Assembly: GCA_963969395.1 (NCBI GenBank)
Contig: OZ017805.1
Coordinates: 2,728,001-2,792,000, forward strand
DNA: 64,000 bases
Reading direction: 5' to 3'
DNA from: Pseudoscleropodium purum
Lineage: Eukaryota; Streptophyta; Bryopsida; Hypnales; Brachytheciaceae
A program made the translations under genes and the position numbers. The notes under the pieces are model-generated. The model did no database searches and had not been told where the DNA came from. It saw only the letters and a program-made list of their open reading frames with translations. Below are positions 38,543 to 52,144 of the stretch, one piece after another. Position 1 is the stretch's first letter. Every line of letters begins with the position of its first letter.

Positions 38543-41500
38543 TAGTAGATCAGAGTGTCAATTGTAGCAAAGTCTTTTCCTCTTTAAGAACTTCAATCGG
38601 ATTCTATTATGCTTCAACTTTTGCCTCCTCCAACATGGGGGCAACACTGTAGTCCAAGACGTCCAAGACATAGGGTTGGACAACTTCAACAATACTAATT
38701 TCCACTTGGAGCTCCGCCAAAAAGTTGTTGCTCCCCGCTTTGGCTAGCTGAAGGAGACAACACTACTTTTGAAGTCCACCATCATCTTCCAACGCAAATA
38801 TGACATCAATATAGTCTGTTACAGGATTCATGGCCTCAAACCTCTTGAAAATTTGACATTCATCTTAGAAGTCCCATAAAAGGAAGGGCCACTCCACACA
38901 TCCCTCATTCTCTAAGGGCATGCACAAATTTGTATAAGTGTCACTTGTTTGGCAAAAAAAAGGATTCAATAGCTCTGACCGCACAACATCATCTTCCACC
39001 AAATACAACCTAATCTTGAAATTGAACACCATCTTCCATGCCAATAATCCTACCCTCAATATTGAAAATCTTTTGTTATACTCTAAAACAAAGATGCACA
39101 AGAAATTACACAAGAAAGGTAGCCTAAACCCTTCAACCCTAAACCGTAGACCAAGCAAGACAATCCCTTCTAGACTTTTTGCAAAATCTAGGTGCCCCTA
39201 TTCAAGGCAAAAATTGGAAGACAGGTTGTTCATACAAACTAACAAGCTTGCTTCAGTTTCAAAGATTGATATCCTAAACCCTAAGCTCAAGAATGGATCA
39301 AAAGTATTATGAAATGCTAAATTATTTACCTCAAAATAGAAGGGTTTACAATAGTTGTAGGTGCACTCCATAATATTGAAAGAACGCAACAAATCCTAAA
39401 CCAGAAACACACATTTGTACCAACATGTAATGAGGGCTGCAACATGGTGCAATTTTCTGAAACCTACACTCTTCATAGGGAGTCAAATCAATAGAAGCAC
39501 ATGGTAAAGTCAATCTTCAATGTGAAGCTTAGACTTGGAAATGTCAATGCAAATGTGAATATTAGATGTGTTGTGTGAGTATTCTATTTCCTTCAAGCGG
39601 AAGAATTAATATTTGTGCATCATAGACAAATCGATCTCCTTGCAATTGAAACCCTCATTGAACTTTGTTTATTCAGATGCCTTACAATATTCAAACTAGA
39701 TTTCCAAATAATTGGACCAATGGCCATCATTTCCACCAATGTCCAATGCAATAAAAACCACTAGTAAAACCAGTAAGGTATGCGGTGTAACAATACTTAA
39801 AGCCACAAAATTATATACTGTAAGAGCCAGTATTAGTGTAAAAGTAGTAAAAGCCACTAAAGGTATCCTAGCCTAAAAGGTAGTAATTGAACTAGATAAT
39901 TATGTTTTTGTATAGTAGAATACTATGGACCTAGTAATAAAAATTTCTATTCTTTTACCCTGACCAATATGCCACTCACAAAGTAGCATTTTCTAACTTT
40001 TGGCCAAAAATATTAATATAAAAGGGGGTATTTTAGAACTACTGCATTTTTTGATGGGACCTATTATTCCATACCCTATAGTACTTTAAAGACATCCAAT
40101 GCCATTTTTAATACCCTACATTACTCTAAACCCATTTATAATATTTTGCCCACATGTTTGTAAAATACCCTATCATTTGTTTGCATGTAATTTGCTACTC
40201 CAACCACTTACTACCCCCAAAGTCCTTAAGTCAAGGTAAATGATATGTAGTTGGGTGTTTGAATTGCACACTCTTTAGAGGTTCCTCAAAATCGAATGTT
40301 GCTTTAAGGTCGTTCAAAAGAACAAGTAGTTACTTAGTCATGGTCAAAAGTTCAACCTTGAGTAGGGTTGTCATACTAGACAAATGGACATTAGAGGATT
40401 TTTAGACCCTTGTAGTTTTTGGTGAATGTCTGTTCTTGACAAAAGAAATTTCACAAAAAAAAAAATATTACTCTTGAAATGAAAAAAAATTGAAATTTTT
40501 TTTTTTTGTGACAAAAAATATTAATCTTTTCAGATGTGGTAGTTGTATTGCCATGTTTGTGAGTTGCCACAATCCCCTAAAAGGCAATTCCTGCAATCTG
40601 GGAACTACTAGGAACTTACAGCCCTCTAGGGGGGTTAGAAATCCTCTAATGTTATTTGTCTATCCATCCAATTTGCCCATCTAATAGAATGTGTCACTCG
40701 TTCAATGTAGTCAACATGTAGTTGACTTTCTATGAAGGTAAAAAGTCAAGGCACAAACACTAAGTTGGATGTAGACACAAGTGGAATTGAGGCGCAGGCT
40801 TATGGACGGGCGCAAACAAAAGTTGGTCTAGGCATAGATGTAGACTCAAGTGCAGATGCAAGTAGAATCAAAGCACGAACAAAAGTTGGTCCAAATGCAA
40901 ATACAAGTCAAATCAGGGTGTGAACTTATGGATAGGTGCAAATTTAAGGACAAGCTGGAACTCAATGCAAGAGGGGCGCAAACACTAGAATAGGCATAGA
41001 TACTATTTAAGCGGGATGTGGGCATTAGGGCTGATTTTTTTTTTTAGTCCCACAAAGCACTTAAATGCTACATCCATACATCTTCTAGGATACCTAACTA
41101 CCTTGATTTTATATTGATGCACTTTTCTATGTGAACTTTGCAACTTCATATATGTTTAGACTTCATATAATGCATATGTATTATTCATTCATGTTCTCAT
41201 GTGTACAATGCATGTTGGGTTTGATTGTCATAGTATCATTTATGGATTTGAACATGAATACATCATCTTTTATATGGTGCCAGAAGAAATAAAAACAATA
41301 ATTGCATAAAATAGTGTCCTAAATATTATAATAGTATTACACATGGAATGGGAGGCAAGCATCCTAGGATAGACAACTAGAAACATCACACCAATACTTT
41401 GCATCAGTGACCTCATTATAATTGTAGATATTGACATCACTATAATTGGCAAATTAGCTATTAGTAATTTAGTAAGTTTTACATTTTGATATTGGATTCA

Positions 41501-44500
41501 AGGAAAATCACAATGTTATGTATCATCTAAAGGAGGGCATTAGGAATTGAAATTATATATTTTTAGAGTGGAAAATTCAATAAGAATGCAACTCTAGGAC
41601 ATTAATACACATTGCAGTTGTCAAATTAATTGTCCATTGTCTAGAATAATTGATATGATTTTTCAAAGTTCCTAGACCATGGAGTTTTTTAGACACAAGA
41701 AAGTAAAAGAAATATAAATTGATTTCATTATGTTTAATATTAATTATTTGCTTCAATTAGGTAATAGGTGACTTTTGGAACTAATAGATCAAGAAGAAAA
41801 TATTGCAACTTGCATTTTAACTCTTAGATTTTTGCCTACAAAGTGTCATGATGAGAATTCGGTTTCTACAAGTTCAAGAGTTCATTGCATTCTTTTCTTT
41901 TTAAATTTGATGCGTGAGAAAATAGTTGTTTTATAATGAAAATCTCTTGCATGGTTTAGATTTGTCTTGTACAATGGCTCGATGGATTCCTTCACCCCCC
42001 CTATTTTAAATTGTTTTCCTCCAACAATACTTATATAATTTGTCAACTTTATTGTGCTTAGAATTTAGTAGAATGATCCATTGTTTTTGTTGTGTTAGAT
42101 TTTAGTGGAATGATCCACTATTTTGCTATGCTTTGAAGTTAGTCGTAATGGAGGAGACTAGAGTTTCAAATAGGGCTTTACAATTACAAATAACTAATTT
42201 ATTTCATATTCTTCATGTGCCCCTCACAAAATCTAAAAGTTATTGTTCATTCCATCAATCCTTTATGACTGACTATTTTAGAGAGATTGATTTCTCAAGT
42301 GTAGTTTCTAAGAGCTTTTTTGATGATAGGATTGTCCTTGTTTTTTTCCAAAATCGTATTCTAAGCTTTTACCTACACTTTGTCTCATATTCTACCTTTT
42401 GAATCTTAGACCCAATGTCAAAGTTTGTTTCTTTGGATTCTTGTTTCACTCACATATTAGAAACTTTGGAAATTTGATTGGCTAAAAAAGGGCCAATATA
42501 GTGGCACTCTAGAACATCATGTAATCTAGAGGTGCTTAGTTTAGAGGGCTCTAGGTAGAAGGCTCTAGAATTCAAGCTCACAATGTAAATCACATGTCCT
42601 TGAGAATGAGATTCAATTCTTCTTTACTTTAGTTTTGAATTGCAATAATTTATCTATCAAGCAATCTTCACTAACTTTTGTTTGTATGTTGTTGCCATGC
42701 AAGCTTATGGTATTTGGAGCACCTATTTTAAACCTTTAAATACTTACTTATCAATTGGCTTTTTCTTAAAGTTCTTAGATTACAGTTTGTTGTAGGTCAC
42801 TATCGACTTCTCTGAGAGATAGATTCATTCTTCCAATTATGTTTAATTTAGGGTGTTATAGGATATAGTGGTTTCTTTTGGTAGGATATTGTTAATTTTT
42901 CTAAAAAAAAAGATTACATTTAGAATTACATGTTTTTTCCTTAATTTATTTGTTCTTGCTTAATTCATCCTATTTTCATGGTAATTAGTCCAAAAGATGC
43001 CTTAGCATGGCACCTTATAGAGATGTTCAGAAAGCCAGCCAAGGAACTAGATTAAGGCTAGTAGAGCTTCATTTTGTACATCAACGTACCTTCAAAGCAA
43101 TAAAGAGGGCTACATTATATTGAAAGAGGAAGAGAGATTTGACAAAAAACAACTATGGAAGCTATGCTAGACACTATAGTTGTTGTCATAGACACCACTA
43201 GTACTTCATTGATCATCAATAGGGCTACTAACAAAGCTGCAAATGAGTGGGCAATTTGATGGTTTGACAAAACTAGCAGTAAGGGATTGGAATTCCAAAA
43301 GGCACTACCTAAAATTATCAAGCACGCTATTTGGCAATCGGTATTCTTTTCTTATGCTAAGATGGAGGTAGCTTATAATGCTATAGGAAATCTTTTATAA
43401 GGATGGTAGCAAATAAAAGGTTGCAACACAAAGACAACCAACATGTTTGGAATGTTATAACTCCTATGGCTGTTGGTTCAAACACTATGAGTGCTAGGCA
43501 AACAAACCTTGACTAGGAATTCATTGAAGAAACATGAAATCTGGACTTGTGAAGAAAATTGCTTTAGAAGATAATATTAATTTGGGTCTGTAGGCTCTTT
43601 ACGGTCAAAAAAAGTGAGTTGACGCACTAGCTCTTCATGTTACCAAATTGGTAGCACAATACTAGATTACTAATACACACAATAATACTAACAAAAAAGA
43701 CATTATAAGAAAGCAAATTGGTGCAAAGTAGTGGATCAATCATCCTACATAGCAACTCCAAGAGTTGTAGGTTAGTCATAGTAACCTCACACTCTTTGGA
43801 TACTTTTGTCAAGATGCATTTTCTTCACTATATTTGCTTAAGATTTTTTATTCAATTTCTAAATTATTTCATTTAATTATAGCTAGAGGATATAAAGTTG
43901 ACAAGATCCCTTAACTTGGCATTTTTGGCAACCTCAAGGCTTCTTGAATGTTTTATAGTAGAACTATGGGTTCTTCTTACATTTACGGTTTATGATTCTA
44001 TAAACATTTATTTACCCACCATTAATAAATAATTGAATACAAATAGGTTCTAGTATTTTAGAGTTGATTTTTAGGTGCCTAGCATCAATCCATTGTCGTT
44101 TACAAGCAATGTATTTTTTTCTAACTTCCTAAACATTCATAACTTGCAATAAAAACAAAAGAAATAAGATAAGTTGCAATTTCAATTTTAACTAGGTCAA
44201 AACTAAATAGGCCATGGTGGTTTTAGAATGGAAATAGCTATAGTCTAAATTTAGCAACTTAAAGTTGTAGGACTTTTTATGAAATTTCCAAAAATATAAA
44301 ACACAATCCTATCTGACCTTTCTAACAAAAGATATCAATGAATGAAGTTTAGCATTTAAGGGGCTACCTAAACTTCATTTATCATTTTTAGACTTGTTTT
44401 CTATTTCAATTGACTTTTAGTTTTGAACCTTAGTTGTATATTATTGAACCCTAATTAATTTTGAAGTCTTAATTTAGATAGACTATTTTTGGTTGGCTTC

Positions 44501-44529
44501 ATTTAGGATTGTCTTCTTTAACAAGCAGA
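38543..44529. other. Spacer and transposon debris without a gene
   Basis: A minus-strand open piece at 39158-38865 may be the N-terminal part of the neighbouring relic but carries no recognisable motif. Other notes: poly-A and poly-T tracts near 40455-40505; an open stretch at 40732-40923 with repeated QTKVG / RTKVG words that looks like a decayed short repeat; and a two-copy repeat of about 47 bp (...TAGAATGATCCA...) at about 42060-42120. The rest is AT-rich and featureless. Confidence 0.4.
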
Positions 44530-45230
44530 CAATGTGATAGACAGCGCAACAGACAAACGTCTAACAACATCTAATAGACCCTTTGCAACATCTAGTAAAG
44601 TCAAATTTACCTTTGACTTTTTAAAAATTACACCCCTTTTACTTAGGCCACTTAGATGCCATGTGTCCTTATGTGGCACATTTAGGGGTGCATTCGCATC
44701 ATCCAGAGAAGGACGACTATGTGTTAAGCAACTACGTGATAGACAAGTGTATGTTAGGGCAACTACTTATTGGGCAACCGTGTGTGTCACGATAGTGGCT
44801 TTTGGGCAATAGTGGGTTTGAGGACGGTAGGTTCGGTGACCTTAAGTTCAGCATTTAGGATAGTGTAACCGTACAAGGGTAAGAGGCACTGAAGAAGGCA
44901 TAGTCGCCTTGTGGACCCTCGAAAACCTATAGTCACTCTACATTGACTAATAGTCGCCTGAGAAATATCTATTGTCGTCGTCTTTGACCCACGGTTGTCC
45001 TAAGAAGACTCAATATTTCCCACTTTGAACTTGCAATCGCCTCTTTGGAACTTGAGGTCGCCCTGCTCTAAGACCTACAATTGCCTTGCTCTAAGACCTA
45101 TTGTTGCTTTAAAATACCTATAGTCGCCGAGCTCTAAGATTAAAAGCACCTTGATTTACCCGCGATTGCTTTTCATGCAGTCACCTATTTGTAAGCGCCC
45201 TTCAACACCAAATTCCCCCGTGCTCGCTTC
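44530..45230. repeat. Degenerate short tandem repeats
   Basis: Between about 44880 and 45200 a unit of roughly 23 bp, close to AGACCTATAGTCGCCTTGCT, recurs about a dozen times with heavy divergence (CTATAGTCACTC, AATAGTCGCCTGAG, TATTGTCGTCG, GGTTGTCC, GCAATCGCC, GAGGTCGCCC, ACAATTGCC, TATAGTCGCCGAG and so on). The preceding 44700-44810 has a separate short theme, GGCAACTACxTxTT. The region is more GC-rich than its surroundings and has no convincing coding frame. Confidence 0.55.
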
Positions 45231-45909
45231 ACCTATAAATCTACTTGCCCATGCAGTGTTTGTCACCTTCATTCTCCATTAACATCATATTCAATATAAT
45301 AGGAGGATGTGGCACTCTCAAAATAAACATCTATTTTGAAGGCAAAATAAGTGAATTAAATTAAACTTCAATTTAGCTCCATAATCACTTATTTCATTAG
45401 TTCAAACTACCAATTTCCATTAAAATGAGAGTCTTATAAATAATGCATGTCCTTTAATAAACATAACATTGTCTTATGTCACAAACTCCATTTATTTAAA
45501 AACAATGAAAATAGGAAATATAAAATCAAATACATGTATATAGTAAATGTATCCTATTTTCAATTACAAATACATTACTAAATCATGCGTTCTTTATCAG
45601 AAATCTATAACTTTAATTGTACATACAAAAAATAAATACTTAAATACGTATAGATGCAAATTTCTAAACTCACATCTATGAGAAAACATAATATTATACT
45701 TCCCCTACCGGCATGTAAAGGCATATTATTCACATATGAAAACCAAGTAGCACTCAATAACATAGACCTAACAATGCAAATAAAACCTTGTAGAACTATC
45801 GTTGCGTTTAAGATGAAGGAAACTCAGTCAAACTTTGATTGATCACTTCAATTTGAGCAATATGTATCTTGATCATGCATTGTTGCATATCCTTCCTAAT
45901 TAGAGACTT
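45231..45909. other. AT-rich spacer
   Basis: No gene, RNA or repeat could be supported in this stretch. Confidence 0.5.
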
Positions 45910-48723
45910 CTATGCCGTTATCAAAGCGTTCGTATGTTGCCACAATGGTGGTTCGGTTTCATCTACCTTCCAACACAAACGTCTTTCACTATCCCATCTA
46001 GTGTAAATGTTTTTAAGACCCTCATCTCTTGAAGTTGGACAAAAATATTGAATGAGCATACAATTTGTTTTTTCAGGATTGCATTTGGAATCAGATAAAG
46101 CCCTTGCAATCCAAACTGGATGATTATCACCATTTGTTGGTCGAACTACTACAAAGTAGCCTTCAAAGACATCGCATGCCACCTTGAAGGATGGTTGTGG
46201 CTGACTACTCAAAGGCTCGACATATGCTTCGCCTTCTCCAAATTCTTCACGAACCTTACCTTCTGCATTTAACTAATCCACTTAAGCTACCCAAACTTGG
46301 GTAGTTGGCCAAAAACCATCCTTCAAAATAGTAGATGAAGGTAATGAATCTTGCAGCGCCACCTTCACCCCACACCAATAGCACACCACATGTTCATAGC
46401 GCCTTCAACATTCACCACTACTATCTGCATTGCAAAGGTTCTTCTAATACTTTATAAATCCAAATACACCTTTTACAATGTCTTCTATGCCCCTCATTGT
46501 TTTTTGTGGAACTAGCATTGGCACTCCATGTGGCCACAAACTTCATTTTTCACCATCTTCTTTCCACAACTTAATGCATCTACCATCTTCTCCTAGCCAA
46601 TCTCCATCAGTGGACAACTTGTACTTCATAATAAGACATCCAATTGAATCTAGGTAGAACTTCATTTGTTGCAGTCTTGTGTGTCTAACGAGGATGTCAC
46701 CACCATCTACAAATGCACCAGTAATGAAGCTCTTGAAATCAGGCACCTCTTCCACAAGGTAAAGGATAGTGGGAGTGGAATCCACATCCATGAATGATTT
46801 CATGAGTGTTGGCATTATAGAAAAGTTCTCTTTTTTTAGCTGCATGCTCCATCTCCTAAATAGTACATCAATATTGTCGTGCACATGACCAACAATCATG
46901 AAGTTCACATATAATTCATGAAAGATCTTGCTTGCAACAAGTAAAGACCAAAAAAAAAATATATATCTATTCTTGTTGTCTCTAGTGGCATTATCTATTT
47001 GTATAATAAGAATAGGTGGAAATGGTGTTGCCAAAACTAAGTTTACAAGGACTTCAGGAAGGGACACCTTGCACATCTTAGCAAACTTGAGCACCACCTT
47101 AAATAAATTTGTGGACTTCAAATTCTTGAACAACTCCTAAGACAAAGATTTTGGTGGCAATTCAAGATCCCACAACAACTTTGCCACAGAGCCAATTGTG
47201 TAATTTGCATCATGGGGAAAGAAATCCAATCCATAATGTGCATTTCACACATCAGCATGATCATGCGCAATCATGCCAATGACCGATACATACAACTTCA
47301 TAAGGCCATCAATGTCTTTACTCTTGTGTGAGAAAACCGGACAAGTAGTTTTGGGATGATCCATCTTGTTGTGTATGATTGTTAGGCACTCATGCAAAGA
47401 AGTCTGCAATCAAAACTAGTTAATATAGTATAGGTCCCAGTGAGCGCAAGCAGTGCTAAGATGTTTGTCCAACCTCTAGTGCCACATTATAGCACTACTC
47501 AAACCAATAAGAGCACCCATCCTAAGCTCTTTGTATTTGTCACAAGTAGCACATCAAGCAAAATTGTCCCTAGGCTTCTTGACCTTGTACTCTGAAAAAT
47601 TAGAAGATTTGATCTTGCTGAAATTTGAAGTCAAAATTCCCTTCAATCCAAAAGCTACACTAACATTGTTGATTTCTCTTACCTTCCCTTTCCATTGAAA
47701 GGTAGAGGCAAGACACATCAAAACGACCTTCTCTCCAAACTTCATCATCCAAGTACGATGTGGCATATGGTCGGCCTCCTTCTTAAGGATGCACTTCAAT
47801 GAAACGACAGATTGTTGAGTGTGCTTCCTTGATTTCAATGTCCTTGTATTACCATACTTCATTGCTTCTTGATGATCCTTCACATGCGTGTGGTAGCAAA
47901 AGAATGTGGATTGTAGAACTCCGAAAATATGCATCTAGGCCTGCATGTACACATGAATCTTGTTTACTGTGACCATCCTTCTCTCACATGAATCATAATG
48001 ATATTGTTTGTGGACATCCAACTTTATGAAGGATCTATGCTTGAGTGTGAAATTATAGTACATGCACTCATAGAAGGCTCGAATTTTCTCTCTCTGAAAC
48101 GGTTGAAGACAATTCTGACTACAATAGACTTTGTTAGACACCGCATTGATGGACTATTCAATAAGCAAAGCCTTATACTTGACAAAAGTTTCTCGAGGTG
48201 GGTTTTTCATAGTGCTTGTATATCGTCAGATAGATGTCAAAGAGGGCAGATTGAAGGCTCTCGCCTAGAGGCAATTGAAACTATCTCGGACTTCATGATC
48301 TTGCAAACTTGCTCTACAATAGTAAACAAGTTGAATAGGCCAAGCTATCAAAGAATAAACCTTCTCTAGTGAAATATTGACTTCTGAATGGGCCTTTGAA
48401 GTAAAAATAGCTACATGCGTGTTATCAAAGGGCCCATCAACTCCAATCACAACGTCTGAATTCACATTGTAGCAAGTACCTTCATCAACAAGTACACCAT
48501 TCTTATTGAGGAGAGTGACACATTTCATATTCCACTGCGAACAGGGAAGGCCTTTGCAATTTAGTATGTACATATGATTTTCCTCATGATTTTTGAACTC
48601 CTCATTTGATTTATTCATCCAATCCTCTAGAACTCCTGCGAAAGACATATCACTTGAAAAGGAAGAGAAATGAATGAAGAATGAGTGACTCAAAAACAAG
48701 AGACTACATCTATAGGACATCAT
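45910..48723 (-). pseudogene. Transposon protein of the DUF7869-like (GHTHEDID) family
   Basis: All 938 codons from 48723 to 45910 lie in one minus-strand frame, interrupted by stops but by no frameshift I can see. Landmarks in order: NVDSDV-type segment VNSDVVIGVDGPFDN with YSLIAWPIQ (near 48470-48340), resembling a domain found in plant CACTA-type proteins; VYCSQNCLQPFQREKIRAFY and LDVHKQYHYDSCERR (48120-47970); HNKMDHPKTTCPVFSH then YGLDFFPHDANYTIGSVAKL (47370-47190); and IDNATRDNKNRYIFFFWSLL with FMIVGHVHDNIDVLFRRWSM (47000-46850). The last pair is the D-N...KNR / GHTHEDID signature of DUF7869, a family spread through plant and animal mobile elements and probably transposase-related. The tail is YFVVVRPTNGDNHPVWIARA. 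Several stops fit single transitions (W TGG to TAG, R CGA to TGA, Q CAG to TAG). Confidence 0.72.
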
Positions 48724-48745
48724 TTAGAACATTACAGAAGTGCAA

Positions 48746-49261
48746 TTTAGCGTAACTTGTGCTAAAATGGAACATACTGCAGTTGTAATAAAGATCTTGT
48801 CACCTTCAACCTAATAAGATTGATTATTAGATTGATTATTAGATTGAGCAGCACTAAAGTGAAAATGAGTGCTGCCATACTAACAATATAAACGTATTTT
48901 AGCATGACCAACGCTAAAGTGTGATTAGGCAATTCAATATGAAGGATATGTGCATAACTATATAGAGGGTATATATTAAGGTGTAATCAAGTAATCTATA
49001 TAAAGGTTATATGCATTTCAACAAAATATATCAATTTGGTGATTCCATATTTAGGACAAAGGCATTTTAGTGCAACTAGCGCTAAAGTACAATCAGGTGA
49101 TTTTACATGGAGGACATATGCACTTTAGTGCGACTAGCACTAAAGTGCAATCGGATGATTTTACATGGAGGACATATGTACTTTAGTGCGGCTAGTATTA
49201 AAGTGCAAATGAGTGTTTTTCATATACAAGATGGACGCATTTTAGTGCAACTTGTGCTAAA
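48746..49261. repeat. Array A: 21-bp palindromes on a 58-bp period
   Basis: Six 21-bp copies of TTTAG-N11-CTAAA (one ends TTAAA) lie at 48746, 48898, 49066, 49124, 49182 and 49241. The best copy (49124-49144) has perfect 8-bp arms, TTTAGTGC and GCACTAAA, around a 5-bp centre. The last four are 58, 58 and 59 bp apart, and the sequence between them (CAATCxGxTGATTTTACATG then GAGGACATATG) is repeated too, with eroded units back to 48898. The array begins 23 bp upstream of the open frame at 45910-48723. This position and the repeat type suit transposase-binding subterminal repeats. Confidence 0.85.
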
Positions 49262-50509
49262 GTATAAGTCATAGCATTCAAGAATCACCTCCACATGTAC
49301 TCAACTATCCCATATTTTACGAAACTAACTCATAATTCCAAAAGAAAAAAAAATACTATTTTTAGTAATTCCAAAATTTAAGGCAACATTATCAAACAAT
49401 ATCATAATTTGGTCATTAGAATTTATGTAACAACTTTACAAAATGAAAATCCAGTGCAATGTGAGAGATGCAATATAAAATGCACATTTAACAAGTGAAG
49501 ACCTACACATTGAGTTGTCCTTGTGAAGCAAATGATGACAATTGATGTGAACTTCCTCCAAATTCGTGATTCAAGTTTCAATACTAATGGAGAAGGTGCA
49601 AGTACATTACCAACAACAGGATGCGATGAAGTATCTCCTCCAAAAAGGCAGCAAACAACAACTACACGATCATGATGCAATCTCGATACAAAACTCCTAA
49701 ATTCTCTACAGAAGATAATAATGCAAGTGAAACACACACACAAAGAGAGCAACTTGCACAGAAGTTGACTTAGTTGAAGAGAAAGGTGGAAGGAGATGTC
49801 TGCATCTGGGTTGACGATGCATATTGAACTTCTTGGCGAGAACAAAAGTACGCCAATCCAATCCATGATTTTGAACACCTTCTTTCTAATTTCAAATGCC
49901 CTGAGATTCTTCATGCCCTAGGAAGCTATAAACTATAAAGTGTCTTCTAATTTCAGAAGAAATCATAATCCTCATGGATGTTATGGAGTGAGCAACCTTT
50001 CAAGGATTTTCTTTATTAAAGCTTATTGACTTCTGTCTATTGATGCATTTTCTTACCATTGGAAAAATGTTAGTAACACCAAGTAGAATTGTAATTTATA
50101 GCCTTATCCTATTTTAATCGCCTTTTTCACACTTCAATAAAAATGATCAAACGTCATTAGAACTACCAACTTTGTTTCCAAAGGAAATGCCTACACCGCT
50201 TCTTATCTTTTCTGGAATACTTAATTAGCACAAGTTATATACTTTTGCTTATTTTAAGAGGAATGTCACTTTGTTAGAATGTCTTTGGGTTCTTTCCGAA
50301 GTGGAATTTTTTTCCCTTTTATAGTGTATACGAACAAGGAGATTCCTTTTATAGTAAAGAAATATTATGTGGTACAAAATATTACTTTAAATTCTTTTTA
50401 GGAGTACTCAAATTCCACTTTATCATCATGATATTTAAGATTTAGGTTTTTGAAAGTTTAGATTCAAGATTAGGGTTTAGGATATCTTAGTACTACTAAT
50501 CCAACCCAA
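49262..50509. other. Spacer upstream of array A
   Basis: A 163-codon minus-strand open frame at 49914-49423 is present but has no recognisable domain, is rich in Cys, Leu and Val, and lies on the far side of the repeat array from the transposon frame. I do not call it a gene. The rest is AT-rich without visible features. Confidence 0.4.
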
Positions 50510-51060
50510 TATTAAAATGACATCAAATTTAACCGATGCAAACAAAAATTGGGAGTAATTTTTCATTGTAATTTCAAGCTTCACATGTAGGAAAAAAAAA
50601 TAACTCACTACCACATGCAAGAGCAAATTCATTCATCAAGTTCTAAATTTTTTTTAGTGTCAAATCCATGAGATTATAATTTAAATTTTCTTAAGAGGGT
50701 CAATTTAACAAGTGCAAAATTAATTGGAAGTAATTGTTTGTTATACTTTAAAGGTTCATGTGTAGAAAAAAATAGAATTCAACGCCACATATGAGTGAAA
50801 ATTCATTCCTCAAGTTTTAAATTGTTTTAGTAGGTGGAATCTATGACATTATAATTTAAATCTTCTTGAGAGGTCAAATTTAATAGGTGCCAAAAAAATT
50901 AAGATTAATTGTTTGTTGTACTTTAAAGGCATACGTGCAAAAAATGAATAGAACTCATCAGCATGTGCAAGAGCAAATTGATTCATCAAGTTCTAAATTG
51001 ATTTTTGAAGGTGAAATTTGGAGATTATAATTCTTCAGATGGAAAAATAGTAGGATTTTT
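50510..51060. repeat. Tandem repeat of about 175 bp, three copies
   Basis: The landmark ATTCATCAAGTTCTAAATT (or close) recurs at 50631, 50805 and 50981, 174-176 bp apart. Each unit also shares CACATG(C/A)AAGAGCAAATT upstream of the landmark and AGATTATAATTTAAAT with AAGTGC/AGGTGC downstream. Copies are diverged. It is non-coding. Confidence 0.7.
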
Positions 51061-52136
51061 TTTCTCAAAAATTCTCAATGTTTATGTAATTAGAAACTTC
51101 TAGTTTGTTTTTTTGTCAATTTTTTCAATTCATTTCATAATTTTGGGGCTTTAACCTTTTTTAACTACAACTCTTGCAAATATTTTTATCATTTTGTTGC
51201 CTAAAAACATTGAATTTGTGTTTTGTTTTCATCAACTATTATGTGATTAAAAACAAGTTATTGTGCCCTATGGAATAATTTTGGGATAGAAAAAAGCAGA
51301 AAAAGACTCATTGAACTAAATTAAAACTATAAGAAACAAATTTGGATTGAAAATCTCATGAGCTTTTACTCTTTCAATTCTTTACAACTTTTTGCGGAAT
51401 TTTTTTCATAAATTAAGCTATGAATTGTATGACTTTTTAAAATTGAAGCCTTTAAAGTACAACAAAATAATTAATAAACTATTTTCAAACTCACCATTAC
51501 AAACATACATACACAATCAGATTCCATATTTCCATGATCTCTAAGTAGTTATATTTTTAAATGTTCTTCGAATATTTTTTTCATACATTTTACGATCAAA
51601 TCTATGAGCTCTTATCATTCAATCAAATAAAGTACAACAAATAGGTAATTTTTCCTTTGTATTGCAATTTAAATTGTAGAAAAGCATTTAAATTTGGAAT
51701 CTCATAAATTTTAACTATTTTTAAATGTTTACACCTTGTTGTGGCATTTTCTTTATACATTAAGCTATGATATCTATGAATTTTAAAAGTAAAAACCCTT
51801 GAAGTATTATAAATGAATAAATTCATTTCAAACTCTCTCATAGAAATACAAAATCATAGAATATCTACAAAACATCATATTAAAAATCTACACTACTCCT
51901 TATAGAAGTTAGAAAATTAACACAATAATCATCAACACAAAAGAAACGAATGAAATATCACAATTTCATGTACTTGGATGTATTTGCATGCATTTATTGT
52001 ATGAAATATAATCCCTCAAAGAGCCAAAGAATTTAAACAATATACAAATGTATTATAAAGTAATGTTCCATAACTTTCTTAAAGTTTGCATTAAAGAAGA
52101 CCATAAGAAGCATAATGAGAAAACAAACATTTATAT
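51061..52136. other. AT-rich spacer with loose repeats
   Basis: No gene. Segments such as AAGCTATGA with TTTAAAGTACAACAAA recur loosely between 51.3 and 51.8 kb and may be remote members of the surrounding satellite-like repeats. Confidence 0.4.
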
Positions 52137-52144
52137 ACACTGGT

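Noticed and set aside
47998..48369. 123-codon plus-strand open frame
   Set aside because: Antisense to the DUF7869-like frame, whose family motifs lie on the minus strand here.
49423..49914. 163-codon minus-strand open frame
   Set aside because: No recognisable domain and odd composition (Cys, Val, Leu). It lies outside the palindrome array relative to the transposon gene, and chance is as good an explanation.
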